Below, one piece after another: positions 17,173 through 26,255 of a stretch of 64,000 bases of DNA; the stretch's first letter is position 1; every line of letters begins with the position of its first letter. Source of the DNA: an uncultured Lachnospiraceae bacterium (GTDB lineage: Bacteria; Bacillota; Clostridia; Lachnospirales; Lachnospiraceae). A program made the translations under genes and the position numbers. The notes beneath the pieces are model-generated. The model was not told where the DNA came from and made no database searches. It worked only from the letters and a program-made list of their open reading frames with translations. The stretch lies in NCBI GenBank assembly GCA_910585905.1, contig CAJUID010000001.1, positions 1 to 64,000 of the forward strand, read 5' to 3'.

Positions 17173-18012
17173 CTACACGCTAATTTGTTTGCGATACTCA
17201 TTTTTCCACTCTACAATATAACTATGCACCTTGTCATAATACTCTTCTACCGAACCGCTCCTAGAAAGGTCACGAAGCTTGCTAATCTGCTTGGAAACCT
17301 TACTAAGCGCACTGTTTTCCACTGCCCTCTGGTACTCCTTTTCCCATTTTTCCTGTTTTTCTTCCGAGACCTCCAAATCCTTAATCAATTTTTTAAATGT
17401 CTCTACATCCTTACAGAGCCTTAATGCAAACAAACACTGTGCCAGAGAACCATCCCTGCCATTTTTCTCATATGCCTTTAAGAAAAGCTCCGACGCTTTG
17501 TGGAATTCTCCCATATTTACGTAGGCAACCCCCATATTGTGAAAAAGATCACCATAAACTGTAATATCTGCCTGAAGTATCTCATCGCTCTCAAAAATCT
17601 TCTCATACTCTTCTAGCGCCTTTTCATAGGACCTGCACTGGAGATAATTATCCCCCTTAAGCTTCCTTCTGGCATATTTGGGCAACTGCGCTGTCTCGTC
17701 CATAATCTTGATTAACTCATGAATCTCTTCCTCCTCATAGTAATCACAGCTGCAGCAAATTGTCACAACAATATCTTTAATATTATGATGGTCCTGAATC
17801 AGATGCTCTAACTTATCCGCCGTTTTATCCATATGAAGTTCTGAGCGTATCCACATAGCAAATTCTCTGTCAAAGACCTCCTCCTGCATCATATAAATAT
17901 TATGGCGGATATAATAGCACACTTCCTCAATGCTATAGACATTTGTCTTGGTCAGCCGGAAATGATAAGGCTTTTTTGCAATCGGGCTGCTGCACAGAAT
18001 TAATTTTCCCAT
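17173..18012 (-). CDS. TPR-like helical protein of a four-gene cluster
   Basis: The 279-residue soluble protein starts with a conserved-looking N-terminal domain (MGKLILCSSPIAKKPYHF, EEVCYYIRHNIYM) and then has helical repeats that read as tetratricopeptide motifs: KLKGDNYLQCRSYEKALEEY, then FHNMGVAYVNMGEFHKASEL with F-KAYEKN. TPRs mediate protein contacts. The last 60 residues are charged helix. It follows the ASKHA-fold gene by 57 nt and precedes the coiled-coil membrane gene by 114 nt. Role unknown; likely an adaptor within the cluster. Confidence 0.75.
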   Translation of the reverse strand: MGKLILCSSPIAKKPYHFRLTKTNVYSIEEVCYYIRHNIYMMQEEVFDREFAMWIRSELHMDKTADKLEHLIQDHHNIKDIVVTICCSCDYYEEEEIHELIKIMDETAQLPKYARRKLKGDNYLQCRSYEKALEEYEKIFESDEILQADITVYGDLFHNMGVAYVNMGEFHKASELFLKAYEKNGRDGSLAQCLFALRLCKDVETFKKLIKDLEVSEEKQEKWEKEYQRAVENSALSKVSKQISKLRDLSRSGSVEEYYDKVHSYIVEWKNEYRKQISV

Positions 18013-18069
18013 GATGATATCCTGCCTTTCTAAATTAGAATGCTTATCACATAATAGTTATGCCTGTGG

Positions 18070-19332
18070 TCAAACAGTAATATACCGTTCCCACACTCTG
18101 TTGCTGGACGGACAAAGCTCACCAAACCCATTATCCTTTAATGTCACAATGCAAGTATGGCTGTCTGCAAAGCGGATGCGGATTGTAAACCGCGTCATCT
18201 TATTTTTCCGTCCCGCAAAGCCGCTAAGAGACAGCATATGCGCCTTCGTCTCGTGCTTTAGCACATCCTGTATAGTAATCTGCATCTCATCCTCATCATC
18301 CGGAATCACATCAACGCTGCTGTCAATCTCACTCCAAAGGCTTCCCGCCTTTGCCAGCATAACCTCCTGCATGGAAGCATCCCCATAAAGCCGGATTGAC
18401 ACATTACATGCAATCATCTCTTCATCCAAAAGAAGGCAGTGGTCCAGTTTTCCTTCACCGGACAATTCCCTTGCCGCATAGCAGGCTCCCTTTGTAAAAA
18501 GATTCTGCCCCCGGAACACCCTTCTGCCAACACACAATTCCTGCAGCGCATGATTTGCCCATGATTTTTCAAACCCTTTTCCAGTAACATACACTGTAGT
18601 TACTAATTGCTTATGGAGCGCTGTATTTGCTGCATTAATAAAAGCATACGAAATATGGGCGTCCCCATCCCGCTCCAACTCTTCCCAGTGAATGCCATCC
18701 GAAATATCCCTGCTTACTGCGCCGATAATGCAGGGTATCGTCTTGCGGTCAATATTAATCTGGGTATAGAGCAGTGTATTGCCATTTAATTCAAACAAAC
18801 CGACATTATTGTTCCAAAGCTCTTTCGGCTGGCTAACTGCATAATACATATAACTCTGGCGGTAATTCTGCACAACCATCCCGTTTTTGGGGATTCCAAT
18901 CTCCTGACAAATTTTCGTTAGATACTCTGTCAGCCTGTCCTCTTTTTTTGACACAGCAATAACTAATTTCCGTATCATCTCAGCCGGATAATATTCTTTT
19001 AATAAACTAAGCACTTTTACAATAAAACGTTTTAGCACCTGGTAACTCTCAACCGAATACCTTCCCACTGTAATCATATCTTCCCGCATCACATCCGCCA
19101 GAAGATAATTCAAGCAGATTACGCCGTCACGTTTTGCATATTCCTCATCAATCCAGTACCACTCCCCTCGCTCTGGATTGACTGCAAGGGCAGTTGGAAT
19201 CTCATACACACGCTCTCCATGCACCTTTCTTCCAATCGGCACTGGTTCATAGGACGTAAAATCAAAACAATGCATCTGCGTGATTTCTCTCCCCAGATCA
19301 ATTCCCACCAACAGCTTTCTATCTTCTTCCAC
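18070..19332 (-). CDS. ASKHA (actin/Hsp70-fold) protein, DUF5716-like
   Basis: The 420-residue protein has an N-terminal phosphate-1-like motif VGIDLGREITQ at about residues 9-19, a degenerate second motif (VGLFELNGNTLLY), and an adenosine-type motif TVYVTGKGFEKSW followed by TKGACYAARE, as in Hsp70/FtsA-fold proteins. The missing DxGGGTTD block suggests weak or absent ATPase activity. The last 100 residues look beta-rich. I believe this is the family catalogued as DUF5716, from memory. The start is GTG with AGGAGG six bases upstream. It follows the giant solenoid gene by 27 nt. Confidence 0.75.
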   Translation of the reverse strand: MEEDRKLLVGIDLGREITQMHCFDFTSYEPVPIGRKVHGERVYEIPTALAVNPERGEWYWIDEEYAKRDGVICLNYLLADVMREDMITVGRYSVESYQVLKRFIVKVLSLLKEYYPAEMIRKLVIAVSKKEDRLTEYLTKICQEIGIPKNGMVVQNYRQSYMYYAVSQPKELWNNNVGLFELNGNTLLYTQINIDRKTIPCIIGAVSRDISDGIHWEELERDGDAHISYAFINAANTALHKQLVTTVYVTGKGFEKSWANHALQELCVGRRVFRGQNLFTKGACYAARELSGEGKLDHCLLLDEEMIACNVSIRLYGDASMQEVMLAKAGSLWSEIDSSVDVIPDDEDEMQITIQDVLKHETKAHMLSLSGFAGRKNKMTRFTIRIRFADSHTCIVTLKDNGFGELCPSSNRVWERYITV

Positions 19333-19359
19333 AGCTAGCCTCCTGTATCTTCAAGTCCC

Positions 19360-22300
19360 CTAAACATCCTCGTTTTCCAGCGGGCCAAAGAGCATTTTGA
19401 CACTCTCATTTGTCTCCACATATTCTTTCATCAGGTCAATCAATGTACTCTCATCATTCATTTCTTGTGCAATCATCATTAGATTGAGAAGGTGGTAACG
19501 GCTGCTGGTCCGCTCACTGTCCATCGTCTCATCAAACCTGACACTGACGCTTTTGGTAATCACTTCACCCTCCGGGCGCATCTCCGAGATATAATACTGC
19601 AATATTTCATCCTGAAAAAGGACAAACTCCTTGACACGTATTCCCATAAAGATATCGCGCATTGTCTCTGTGATATACTCTCCTTTTTCATACCCGGAAG
19701 AGATTAGATAATGTATCCTCACCTCATATTCTGGATCTGCCGTATATTCTACATAGTATTCATCCAGAATATGAATTGGCAGTGACAGTTTTCCATAAAA
19801 ATCCCGGAAAAAAGGAAAAACCATTTTCTTCTCATATAATTTATTTATATTATAGTCCGCAAACCTTGTCTCCTCTTTTGCCAGCTCTTTTTTCTGGCTT
19901 AGAAATTTCAAAGCTGCTATCAGGCAAAATACATTGTCCTGCACCTGCACTTCCCTGTAAAAATAAGAAAACACCTTGCTTGGTATCATCCAGCCATGCA
20001 CCAGATATTTATACGAAATAAACTTCATAAAGGCCCAGATAAGCCGTTTATCCTTACCTGTCTCATAATAATCAAAAAAGACTTCATATGCCTCTGGCGC
20101 CATTTCCTCCGAAAAAACAACCTGTGCCAAAATACGCTCTGAAAAATCTGCCATATCAATCGAAAACCCTTTGGCATATTTCCATATCTGCACCATCTCA
20201 TGCAGGCTGCCGGAATAATAACGGCAAAGATAACGCATCATTTTTTCATCAAAATTACCTGTGCAGAATATATGCCACGCCAGCTTTACAAGCCAGGCAT
20301 CTTCCTCATCAATCTGCCTGCCAAATGTATCGGAGGATATTTTTAAAAGTCTTTTGCCATCTATAATATCGTATCCAAAATCCTTGATTCCCTCCATTGC
20401 TTTATCAAAAAAGCGCCGCACAGCACAATATTCTACAAACTGCGTACGGTCTGCCGGATTAACAAGCTCCCAGTCAAGCCGCTCCAGCGTAGCATCCAGA
20501 AGCTCCCCTTCAAAATTGTCATAATAGTAACGTATGAGCGAACTAAATGCCTTTTTATAATGGTAACTGCTAAGCTCTGGAATCTCTAAAACACGCCGGC
20601 GTATATCCATAACATCTTTGCCATGCTGGTTCATCCGCTCTGCTTTATCATACAAGTACAGCAAAAGACGGTAATCATCGCCATTCTTCTCCATGCACTT
20701 TTTTGCAAGATGATCCAGATGGAGCAGTTTATTTACGGTATAGTCGATTGACGATGCATAACGGTTATCCATCTTATCCGCAAGAAAAATCTGATAATTT
20801 GCAGTAAATATCCGAATAACAGCCCTGCCATTCTGGAACGGCACAAACTCCTCGCCCTTTAATTCCCGATGTGTCACATAGACACCAACAATATCCGGGT
20901 TCTCACATAAAACTTCATGGCAGAACATAACTGACGGGAGCTGCTTTTCCAACTGCTCATTTAGGCACTTTTCGCGGATAAATTCTTCATATAGTACCGC
21001 CAGGTTACTGCTAATCCGCCCAGAGGCAAGCTGACGCAGCGTAAATTCTTCCATCACCGGACGATACGATTTATAAATCTCACCAAGCCTTGATTTATTT
21101 CGTATTACATAAGCATATAACATCGCCTTTTTATTTAATGTTAAATGATTATCATACATAAAATATAAAAGGGCGCTGTCTTTTAATTCAATCTCTTGGT
21201 TTTCATCCATAGAATACATATAATACTCATATAGATCAGTCAACTTCAAGTTATGTTCCACGCCAAGATGATACCAGTGAAATGCATCTTTCCCTGTAAG
21301 CTGCCCTAGCATCAAAATCTTGCAGAGAGAGGTCAGTATCTCTTCATCGCCATACTGTTCATAAAAACTGCACAAATCCTTGCGCACTACATTAGAATAA
21401 TCCCTTAATTTGCCGGCAAGATAACTATAACGCAATGCCGTTTCCTTCGCGATAAATTTATGCTTACATCCCCAATGAATTGCCTCACAAAGCCCCTTGG
21501 TAAGTTCTGTCAAAAGCTCCGGCGCATCGTTTAAAATGCTGCACACCTCCAGAAATAGTATCGGGCTGTGGCAGCCAAATTCTAATTGTTTCACGATATC
21601 CTCATATTTCCTGCGCTCCGACTGGTAAGCCGGGGATAGATACAGCAAATACCAAAGAAATTTCCAATTTTCGCGATCTTTGTTCCGATATTCCTGGATA
21701 GACCGGACACATTCTTCTATCACAACATCATCATCCGCCCACAACCCCCGCAGATATTCATAAGCACAATACAGCACTGCGTCTGTTTCTTTTAGCGCTT
21801 CCGCCTGTGTCTCCAAAAACGCCAGGCCGCTCTTTACCATCTGCTCCCTATGCTCCATAATGCCAAGATGAATTCGGAATAATTGTGTCACTAACGGCAG
21901 TTCTTCTTTTTCCATTGTATAGACAATGTCCCCTACATTGCGAAGGTATTCCCCACTCGTAATATGTCCCATACAGAATTCAAGATACAAGTGCATAAGC
22001 TGGTAACGGTTTCTCTGCTCATTTCTACGGACACACACAAGCTCGTGGTCAGCGCCAGTCTTATCCGCAATCACAGTGATTTCTATTTTTTGACGGACGG
22101 TAGAAACCGTAATCCTTGCATAATTCCTACCAGGCAGCATTTTTTCTGTATCTACCAGAAAAGGCATAGAATATGTATTCCCCGCAAAATTATCTGTCCA
22201 GATAATTTTGTGTTCCGGCACAATAAAATCACTGTCTGATCTAATATGGTACTCACCAAATCCCCAATTATTTTTAGTAATAAGAAATTTATCCGTAAAC

Positions 22301-22923
22301 CTGCGCTCACAATCTGTATAATGAAAACTATTTTTATTGACAGATAACTGGATTGGAAGCTTTTTATGGATTGCGATCAAAAACTCCTCCATCGCCATAC
22401 CCTTGCTGCTCCCTTTTGACAACCCGCGGTATAGCGCAATATTAACATTATCCCGGTATAAAAATACCTCTTCAAAGTGTTTATTGCGGAACAATGCCGC
22501 TGCTTCCTCAGACTTCTCCCTCGCAAGATTTGTAAAATGAAACAAGTCTCTTATCTTACCGCTTGGTACCTCACAGGAAGGAACGCCAACCGACACGGAA
22601 AATGGCAATTTTTTTGTACCACACTCAGAAATAATGAGGATATTTCCCCTAACGGTATCTCCTGGAAGCAATGTCTCCCCATGAAAAATATATCGAATCT
22701 GATTGACTGTCCCCTGAAAAAAATCCTCAGCAAACTCCATAAAATGGCAGTCTGTGCTTACCGCACCGCGTATTGGCTCCTCTGCCCTGCCAGAAACCTC
22801 AAATACTCCTTCCACCAATTCTCCGGCATTCACATCAATATGAATCTCCTGTGTTGCAAAATGCAATGGGGAAATACTATATTTAAATATACCTTTCGCC
22901 GCCTGATTGATCTTTTCTCTCAT
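19360..22923 (-). CDS. Giant helical-repeat protein, DUF5717-like
   Basis: The 1,187-residue protein opens with about 250 residues of beta-sandwich-like sequence (for example SPLHFATQEIHIDV, LLPGDTVRGNILI), then about 850 residues rich in paired helices with Tyr/Leu spacing like an alpha-solenoid (for example LLYLYDKAERM, YYYDNFEGELLD). No signal peptide, membrane helix or catalytic motif is visible. I think this corresponds to DUF5717, from memory. ATG at 22,923 has GGGAGG four bases upstream; the frame extends to 22,992 without a site. It heads the four-gene cluster and is the probable scaffold. Confidence 0.75.
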   Translation of the reverse strand: MREKINQAAKGIFKYSISPLHFATQEIHIDVNAGELVEGVFEVSGRAEEPIRGAVSTDCHFMEFAEDFFQGTVNQIRYIFHGETLLPGDTVRGNILIISECGTKKLPFSVSVGVPSCEVPSGKIRDLFHFTNLAREKSEEAAALFRNKHFEEVFLYRDNVNIALYRGLSKGSSKGMAMEEFLIAIHKKLPIQLSVNKNSFHYTDCERRFTDKFLITKNNWGFGEYHIRSDSDFIVPEHKIIWTDNFAGNTYSMPFLVDTEKMLPGRNYARITVSTVRQKIEITVIADKTGADHELVCVRRNEQRNRYQLMHLYLEFCMGHITSGEYLRNVGDIVYTMEKEELPLVTQLFRIHLGIMEHREQMVKSGLAFLETQAEALKETDAVLYCAYEYLRGLWADDDVVIEECVRSIQEYRNKDRENWKFLWYLLYLSPAYQSERRKYEDIVKQLEFGCHSPILFLEVCSILNDAPELLTELTKGLCEAIHWGCKHKFIAKETALRYSYLAGKLRDYSNVVRKDLCSFYEQYGDEEILTSLCKILMLGQLTGKDAFHWYHLGVEHNLKLTDLYEYYMYSMDENQEIELKDSALLYFMYDNHLTLNKKAMLYAYVIRNKSRLGEIYKSYRPVMEEFTLRQLASGRISSNLAVLYEEFIREKCLNEQLEKQLPSVMFCHEVLCENPDIVGVYVTHRELKGEEFVPFQNGRAVIRIFTANYQIFLADKMDNRYASSIDYTVNKLLHLDHLAKKCMEKNGDDYRLLLYLYDKAERMNQHGKDVMDIRRRVLEIPELSSYHYKKAFSSLIRYYYDNFEGELLDATLERLDWELVNPADRTQFVEYCAVRRFFDKAMEGIKDFGYDIIDGKRLLKISSDTFGRQIDEEDAWLVKLAWHIFCTGNFDEKMMRYLCRYYSGSLHEMVQIWKYAKGFSIDMADFSERILAQVVFSEEMAPEAYEVFFDYYETGKDKRLIWAFMKFISYKYLVHGWMIPSKVFSYFYREVQVQDNVFCLIAALKFLSQKKELAKEETRFADYNINKLYEKKMVFPFFRDFYGKLSLPIHILDEYYVEYTADPEYEVRIHYLISSGYEKGEYITETMRDIFMGIRVKEFVLFQDEILQYYISEMRPEGEVITKSVSVRFDETMDSERTSSRYHLLNLMMIAQEMNDESTLIDLMKEYVETNESVKMLFGPLENEDV

Positions 22924-23328
22924 AGAGCCTCCCGAATGTATTTTATAGTCTGAAATTCTTCGAAATGTTTCGTACCCTGTCATTGGGTACAATTGTTACT
23001 AGTATAACACTTTTTGCCCCTATCTTTCAAGTAACTGCCACACGTTTTGCATCGCAGCAACATTTACTTGTTACTGCCCGCGGCTAATTTCAAAAAATAA
23101 CCAGACTTACCGTACTTGCACAGAATAGGATAGCTATTTTCTAGAATTTGCAGATCGGTTGTTCTAAGCAGCATAAGCAAAACAAAAGCTGCTGATTTTG
23201 CAGCGGCAGACAGCATAGTTGGCTGGTTTTTAGCCAAAATGAGCATTTACTATTGACAAAATCAATACGTTGGAATATTATAATGATATCAAAATGATAT
23301 CGTACAAACACCGAAGGAGGGATTTATT
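22924..23328. other. Divergent intergenic region
   Basis: About 400 bases separate the divergent solenoid and SPFH genes. The right end has the SPFH promoter and a tandem repeat (23,253-23,301). The middle has a GCTGC/GCAGC hairpin near 23,189-23,204. No gene was recognised; a 60-codon minus frame there lacks a ribosome binding site. Confidence 0.5.
23253..23301 (+). promoter_or_regulatory. SPFH promoter with tandem operator-like repeats
   Basis: TTGACA (23,253-23,258), 17 bases, TATTAT (23,276-23,281). Directly downstream AATGATATC occurs twice (23,282-23,290 and 23,293-23,301), 11 bases apart, about one helical turn. Tandem sites at one-turn spacing suit a ribbon-helix-helix repressor such as the one encoded second in this operon; that link is inference. 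Confidence 0.7.
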
Positions 23329-24297
23329 ATGGAAGAAACGAAAAAGAAAGAGATTGAAGAAAGAGTCATTACAAAAAATAGTGGATTTAAGATGCTGTTT
23401 CTTATTATTGCAGGGTACATATCAGCTATACTCTGCTTTATCTGCTGCTATTATCTTAGTACGGATATTACTTCTGATAACACCATTTTGTGCGGAATTC
23501 TAATGATTCTTGGCATTATACTTGTAGTTCTATTCACATTTCTGCAAAGAGGCTTCCATATTCTCACTCCAAATGAAGCCATTGTATTGACACTATTTGG
23601 CGAATACTATGGAACGATTAAAAAGGAAGGCTTTTACTACACAAACCCATTTGCCTCCTGCATGGCACCTGGAAAGGAAAAGAATACCGCAACGCAAAAG
23701 AAAATTTCTCTTAAAACACTAACGTTAAATAACAAACAGCAAAAAGTAAATGACCAACTGGGCAATCCCATTATTATAGGCGCTATCGCAGTGTGGAAAG
23801 TAGTAAATCCCACCAAAGCTATCTTAAATGTGGAAAACTATCAAACATATCTCTCAATACAGTGCGATTCCGTTATCCGAAATATTTCCAGGCTTTATCC
23901 TTATGATTTGCTGCAGGAAGAGGAGGAAAACAGCCACGAAAAGACCCTGCGGGGCAGCAGCCAGGAAATTGCAGATAGTATGAAGCAGGCTCTAGAAGAA
24001 AGAGTAAAGGAAGCTGGTATCGCAATTGAAGAAGTGCGTATCACCCATCTGTCCTATGCCGAGGAAATTGCGGCAGCTATGCTTCAAAGACAGCAGGCAG
24101 AAGCTATTATCTCCGCCAGAAAGAAGATTGTAGAAGGCGCTGTAGGTATGGTTGAAATGGCACTGGAGAAACTGGACGAACAGCAAGTAATTGCACTGGA
24201 TGATGAAAGAAAGGCGGCAATGGTAAGTAATCTTTTGGTGGTACTATGTGGCCACCAAGAAGCACAGCCCATTATAAACAGTGGTTCCATATACTAA
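23329..24297 (+). CDS. SPFH/Band-7 domain membrane protein
   Basis: The 322-residue protein has two N-terminal membrane helices (about 22-42 and 50-70) followed by an SPFH domain starting at LTPNEAIVLTLFGEYYGT, with the typical GFYYTNPF turn and VENYQTYLSIQCDSVIR helix, and a C-terminal helical part containing RQQAEAIISARKKIVEGAV. SPFH proteins assemble in rings and organise membrane microdomains or bound proteases. GGAGGG precedes the ATG. It is co-directional with a small ribbon-helix-helix gene 138 nt downstream, a pairing I recall from other Firmicutes. Confidence 0.88.
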   Translation: MEETKKKEIEERVITKNSGFKMLFLIIAGYISAILCFICCYYLSTDITSDNTILCGILMILGIILVVLFTFLQRGFHILTPNEAIVLTLFGEYYGTIKKEGFYYTNPFASCMAPGKEKNTATQKKISLKTLTLNNKQQKVNDQLGNPIIIGAIAVWKVVNPTKAILNVENYQTYLSIQCDSVIRNISRLYPYDLLQEEEENSHEKTLRGSSQEIADSMKQALEERVKEAGIAIEEVRITHLSYAEEIAAAMLQRQQAEAIISARKKIVEGAVGMVEMALEKLDEQQVIALDDERKAAMVSNLLVVLCGHQEAQPIINSGSIY

Positions 24298-24368
24298 ACA
24301 ACATACCACCTGTTAAAAAGTGCACAAATTTATTAACTCTGGCAATTTAAAATGTTACTGGAGTCATC

Positions 24369-24407
24369 ATGATGTTGGGGTCAATAAGTATTTTGCCCCC
24401 AACATCA
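24369..24407. repeat. Short hairpin related to one end of the 57-kb MITE
   Basis: TGATGTTGGGG (24,370-24,380) pairs perfectly with CCCCAACATCA (24,397-24,407). The sequence ATGATGTTGGGGTCA matches the right terminal inverted repeat of the element at 56,965-57,163. It lies between the SPFH and ribbon-helix-helix genes and could dampen read-through between them. Confidence 0.7.
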
Positions 24408-24435
24408 GAACATGCAAATAGAAAGCGAGGCCAAG

Positions 24436-24699
24436 ATGGAAGAAAAAGAAATTGCCGGAAAAGAGGCCAAACTAAAAGAGCGTTTGAAACAGTTGGAGCA
24501 GCTAGAGCAGGATATTAAAAAGCGGGAGAAAACGGTAAAAGAGAAGGAAAAGGCAAAAAAGCAGGTGCTTCTCCGCCTCTCCCCCTCCCTCTGGAATGAA
24601 CTGGCAAAATGGGCCGAAGATGATTTCCGGTCAATCAATGGCCAGATAGAATACTTGCTGTCTGAGGCAGTACGGAAAAGGAAATCTAAAGTTTTTTGA
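24436..24699 (+). CDS. Small coiled-coil / ribbon-helix-helix protein
   Basis: The 87-residue protein has an N-terminal charged coiled coil (residues 1-45) and a C-terminal ribbon-helix-helix: the strand VLLRLSPSLWNELAKWAEDD followed by SINGQIEYLLSEAVRKR, the Arc/MetJ pattern for binding DNA as a dimer. ATG at 24,436 has GAGG five bases upstream and was preferred to the frame beginning at 24,412, which lacks a site and abuts a hairpin. It probably acts with the SPFH protein and may repress the shared promoter. The coiled-coil extension is unusual for an Arc-like repressor. Confidence 0.8.
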   Translation: MEEKEIAGKEAKLKERLKQLEQLEQDIKKREKTVKEKEKAKKQVLLRLSPSLWNELAKWAEDDFRSINGQIEYLLSEAVRKRKSKVF

Positions 24700-24711
24700 A
24701 GAACCACCCAG

Positions 24712-24742
24712 TCACAGAGCAATGTTAGTGAAACTCCCCTGC
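24712..24742 (+). repeat. 31-bp dispersed motif, copy 1
   Basis: TCACAGAGCAATGTTAGTGA and the following AACTCCCCTGC match 33,850-33,880 at 25 of 31 positions in the same orientation. It lies between the convergent ribbon-helix-helix and anti-sigma genes. A CCCTGCAA/TTGCAGGG hairpin (24,737-24,764) starts in its tail. Confidence 0.6.
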
Positions 24743-24771
24743 AAAACATATCAGCCTTGCAGGGAAAGTGT

Positions 24772-25710
24772 TCAATGATTGATTTGCATAATTTCTCTTT
24801 TCAAATGCCAAATGTTATGCGCCAATAACAACCCACTATACAGAAGGATAGAGATAAATATGATAAGTGAAAGATCACGGGGTAGCGAATACGTTGTCCA
24901 GTTAATACCAGAAACGATGCAGTGGCCGATAATGTAGGCAACCGGATACAACCAAATGCGTTCTACCCACACACGCAGCTCCGTTTTTTTCCGTGTCACA
25001 AACCACACAATACCCAAAGCAGCTAATGCTATTATTGCAAGCATGAGGCAGTATCCCAGAGACAATCTCGGTAACAAAACTGTACTCTCAAAGTGCACAT
25101 TTCTCTCTATTGGATCTTCAGCATTTGGGTCATACTTCCCAATGCAAACCGTTTCACTTCCATTATTCGGAACATAAACCGCAAGAATTGGTTTCACTTG
25201 CCTTGTTGTAACCGTTACCGACAAATTGTCTTTCCCTTGTGAAAACCATATGTCCCAAAGAGAAGTCCACGCCTCAATATCGCAGTAATAAAAGTTTTCT
25301 CCATCGGGATCGTCATAAACTGTATAGTCAAAATCCGTCACTTTTTTATCGAAAGTAAGAAGCATACCCTTATCACCTAATTTTTCAGGCGTAACAATTC
25401 CTTTAGAATAAGGAAAGTAAATTGGAGCATCCAACACAGCAAAGGCAGAGACAAACAATGCTATCACAAATACAGCTGTAAGTGCAATCGTCTGTAATCT
25501 CTTGATTTTCATTTTCCGATTTAGCTTTTGCAGGGGCATAGCGCCAGCTATTTCCTGTGTTGACTGAGGCACTTTGCTATTTTCGTATTCTTTTCTGCAA
25601 AGCTCGCAGTCCTTCAAGTGTTCTTCTACAAATTCTGCTGTATCGGCACTAACCATACGCTCAATATAGAGAGGTAAAAGGTCTCGTATAATGTTGCACT
25701 CATTTCTCAT
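24772..25710 (-). CDS. Membrane anti-sigma factor with zinc-finger domain
   Basis: The 312-residue protein begins with an anti-sigma zinc-finger domain (His in EEHLKDCELC and the Cys pair, residues about 30-40; an earlier Cys lies in NECNIIRDLLPLY). Membrane helices follow at about 75-95 and three more in the C-terminal 110 residues, with an extracytoplasmic-looking segment of roughly 100 residues between (for example YDDPDGENFYYCD). It should hold the ECF sigma factor encoded just upstream inactive at the membrane until an envelope signal arrives. Its start overlaps the sigma gene by 11 nt. Confidence 0.88.
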   Translation of the reverse strand: MRNECNIIRDLLPLYIERMVSADTAEFVEEHLKDCELCRKEYENSKVPQSTQEIAGAMPLQKLNRKMKIKRLQTIALTAVFVIALFVSAFAVLDAPIYFPYSKGIVTPEKLGDKGMLLTFDKKVTDFDYTVYDDPDGENFYYCDIEAWTSLWDIWFSQGKDNLSVTVTTRQVKPILAVYVPNNGSETVCIGKYDPNAEDPIERNVHFESTVLLPRLSLGYCLMLAIIALAALGIVWFVTRKKTELRVWVERIWLYPVAYIIGHCIVSGINWTTYSLPRDLSLIIFISILLYSGLLLAHNIWHLKREIMQINH

Positions 25711-26203
25711 AGGCTTTGTCCTCCAATCTCGATTGAATCTTTGTTTTAGCTCGGTGATAGGTTACGCAAGCCCAGTTTTCCGATTTGCCGAATATTTGTC
25801 CGATTTGTTTGAAGCTTAATTCTGCGAAAACCCGCCACATAAATACCTCTTTGTATGGCTCCGGCACATTATGCAAAATCGCTCTGATCCGTGCAGCTTC
25901 TTCATGCTTAATGCACTGTTCTTCCATTGTAATTTCTTCAGATACAAATTCTGACAGTTCTACATCAGTAACACTATCTGTTTTCTTTGACTTTTTTAGA
26001 TATGTGTAATAACAGTTCTTTGCAATTTGACAGAGCCAAACACGAATGTCACAATCACCACGAAAACTATGAATTGCACGCATAGCCTTGAAAAATGCTT
26101 CGCTCGTAATTTCTTCTGCTATATTTTCGTCACCTGATAATCTGCGGATATAGCGGTACACATCATCAAAATAATCTTGGTATATCTTCTCAAACTCCGT
26201 CAA
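25700..26203 (-). CDS. ECF-type RNA polymerase sigma factor
   Basis: The 167-residue protein has region 2 (IYQDYFDDVYRYIRRLSGD, then AEEITSEAFFKAMRAI and RVWLCQIAKNCYY) and region 4 (VFMWRVFAELSFKQIGQIFG, SENWACVTYHRAK). It directs RNA polymerase to a small stress regulon. The start is TTG at 26,203, seven bases after GGAGG; the frame extends to another TTG at 26,221, which overlaps that site. It is followed by its anti-sigma partner with overlap. A promoter-like pair lies just upstream, suggesting autoregulation. Confidence 0.9.
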   Translation of the reverse strand: MTEFEKIYQDYFDDVYRYIRRLSGDENIAEEITSEAFFKAMRAIHSFRGDCDIRVWLCQIAKNCYYTYLKKSKKTDSVTDVELSEFVSEEITMEEQCIKHEEAARIRAILHNVPEPYKEVFMWRVFAELSFKQIGQIFGKSENWACVTYHRAKTKIQSRLEDKAYEK

Positions 26204-26224
26204 TCTATCACCTCCCTTCAACTA

Positions 26225-26255
26225 TAAGACCTCGCAGGAGGCAAAACCTTACAAA
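26225..26255 (-). promoter_or_regulatory. Candidate ECF promoter of the sigma/anti-sigma operon
   Basis: On the minus strand TTTGTAAGG (26,247-26,255) and GGTCTTA (26,225-26,231) are 15 bases apart, starting about 20 bases before the TTG start. The arrangement is like ECF autoregulated promoters; there is no good -35/-10 of the housekeeping type there. Confidence 0.45.

Noticed and set aside
22924..23328. Small gene on the minus strand near 23,064-23,246
   Set aside because: No ribosome binding site and no recognisable protein features; it overlaps the divergent promoter region.
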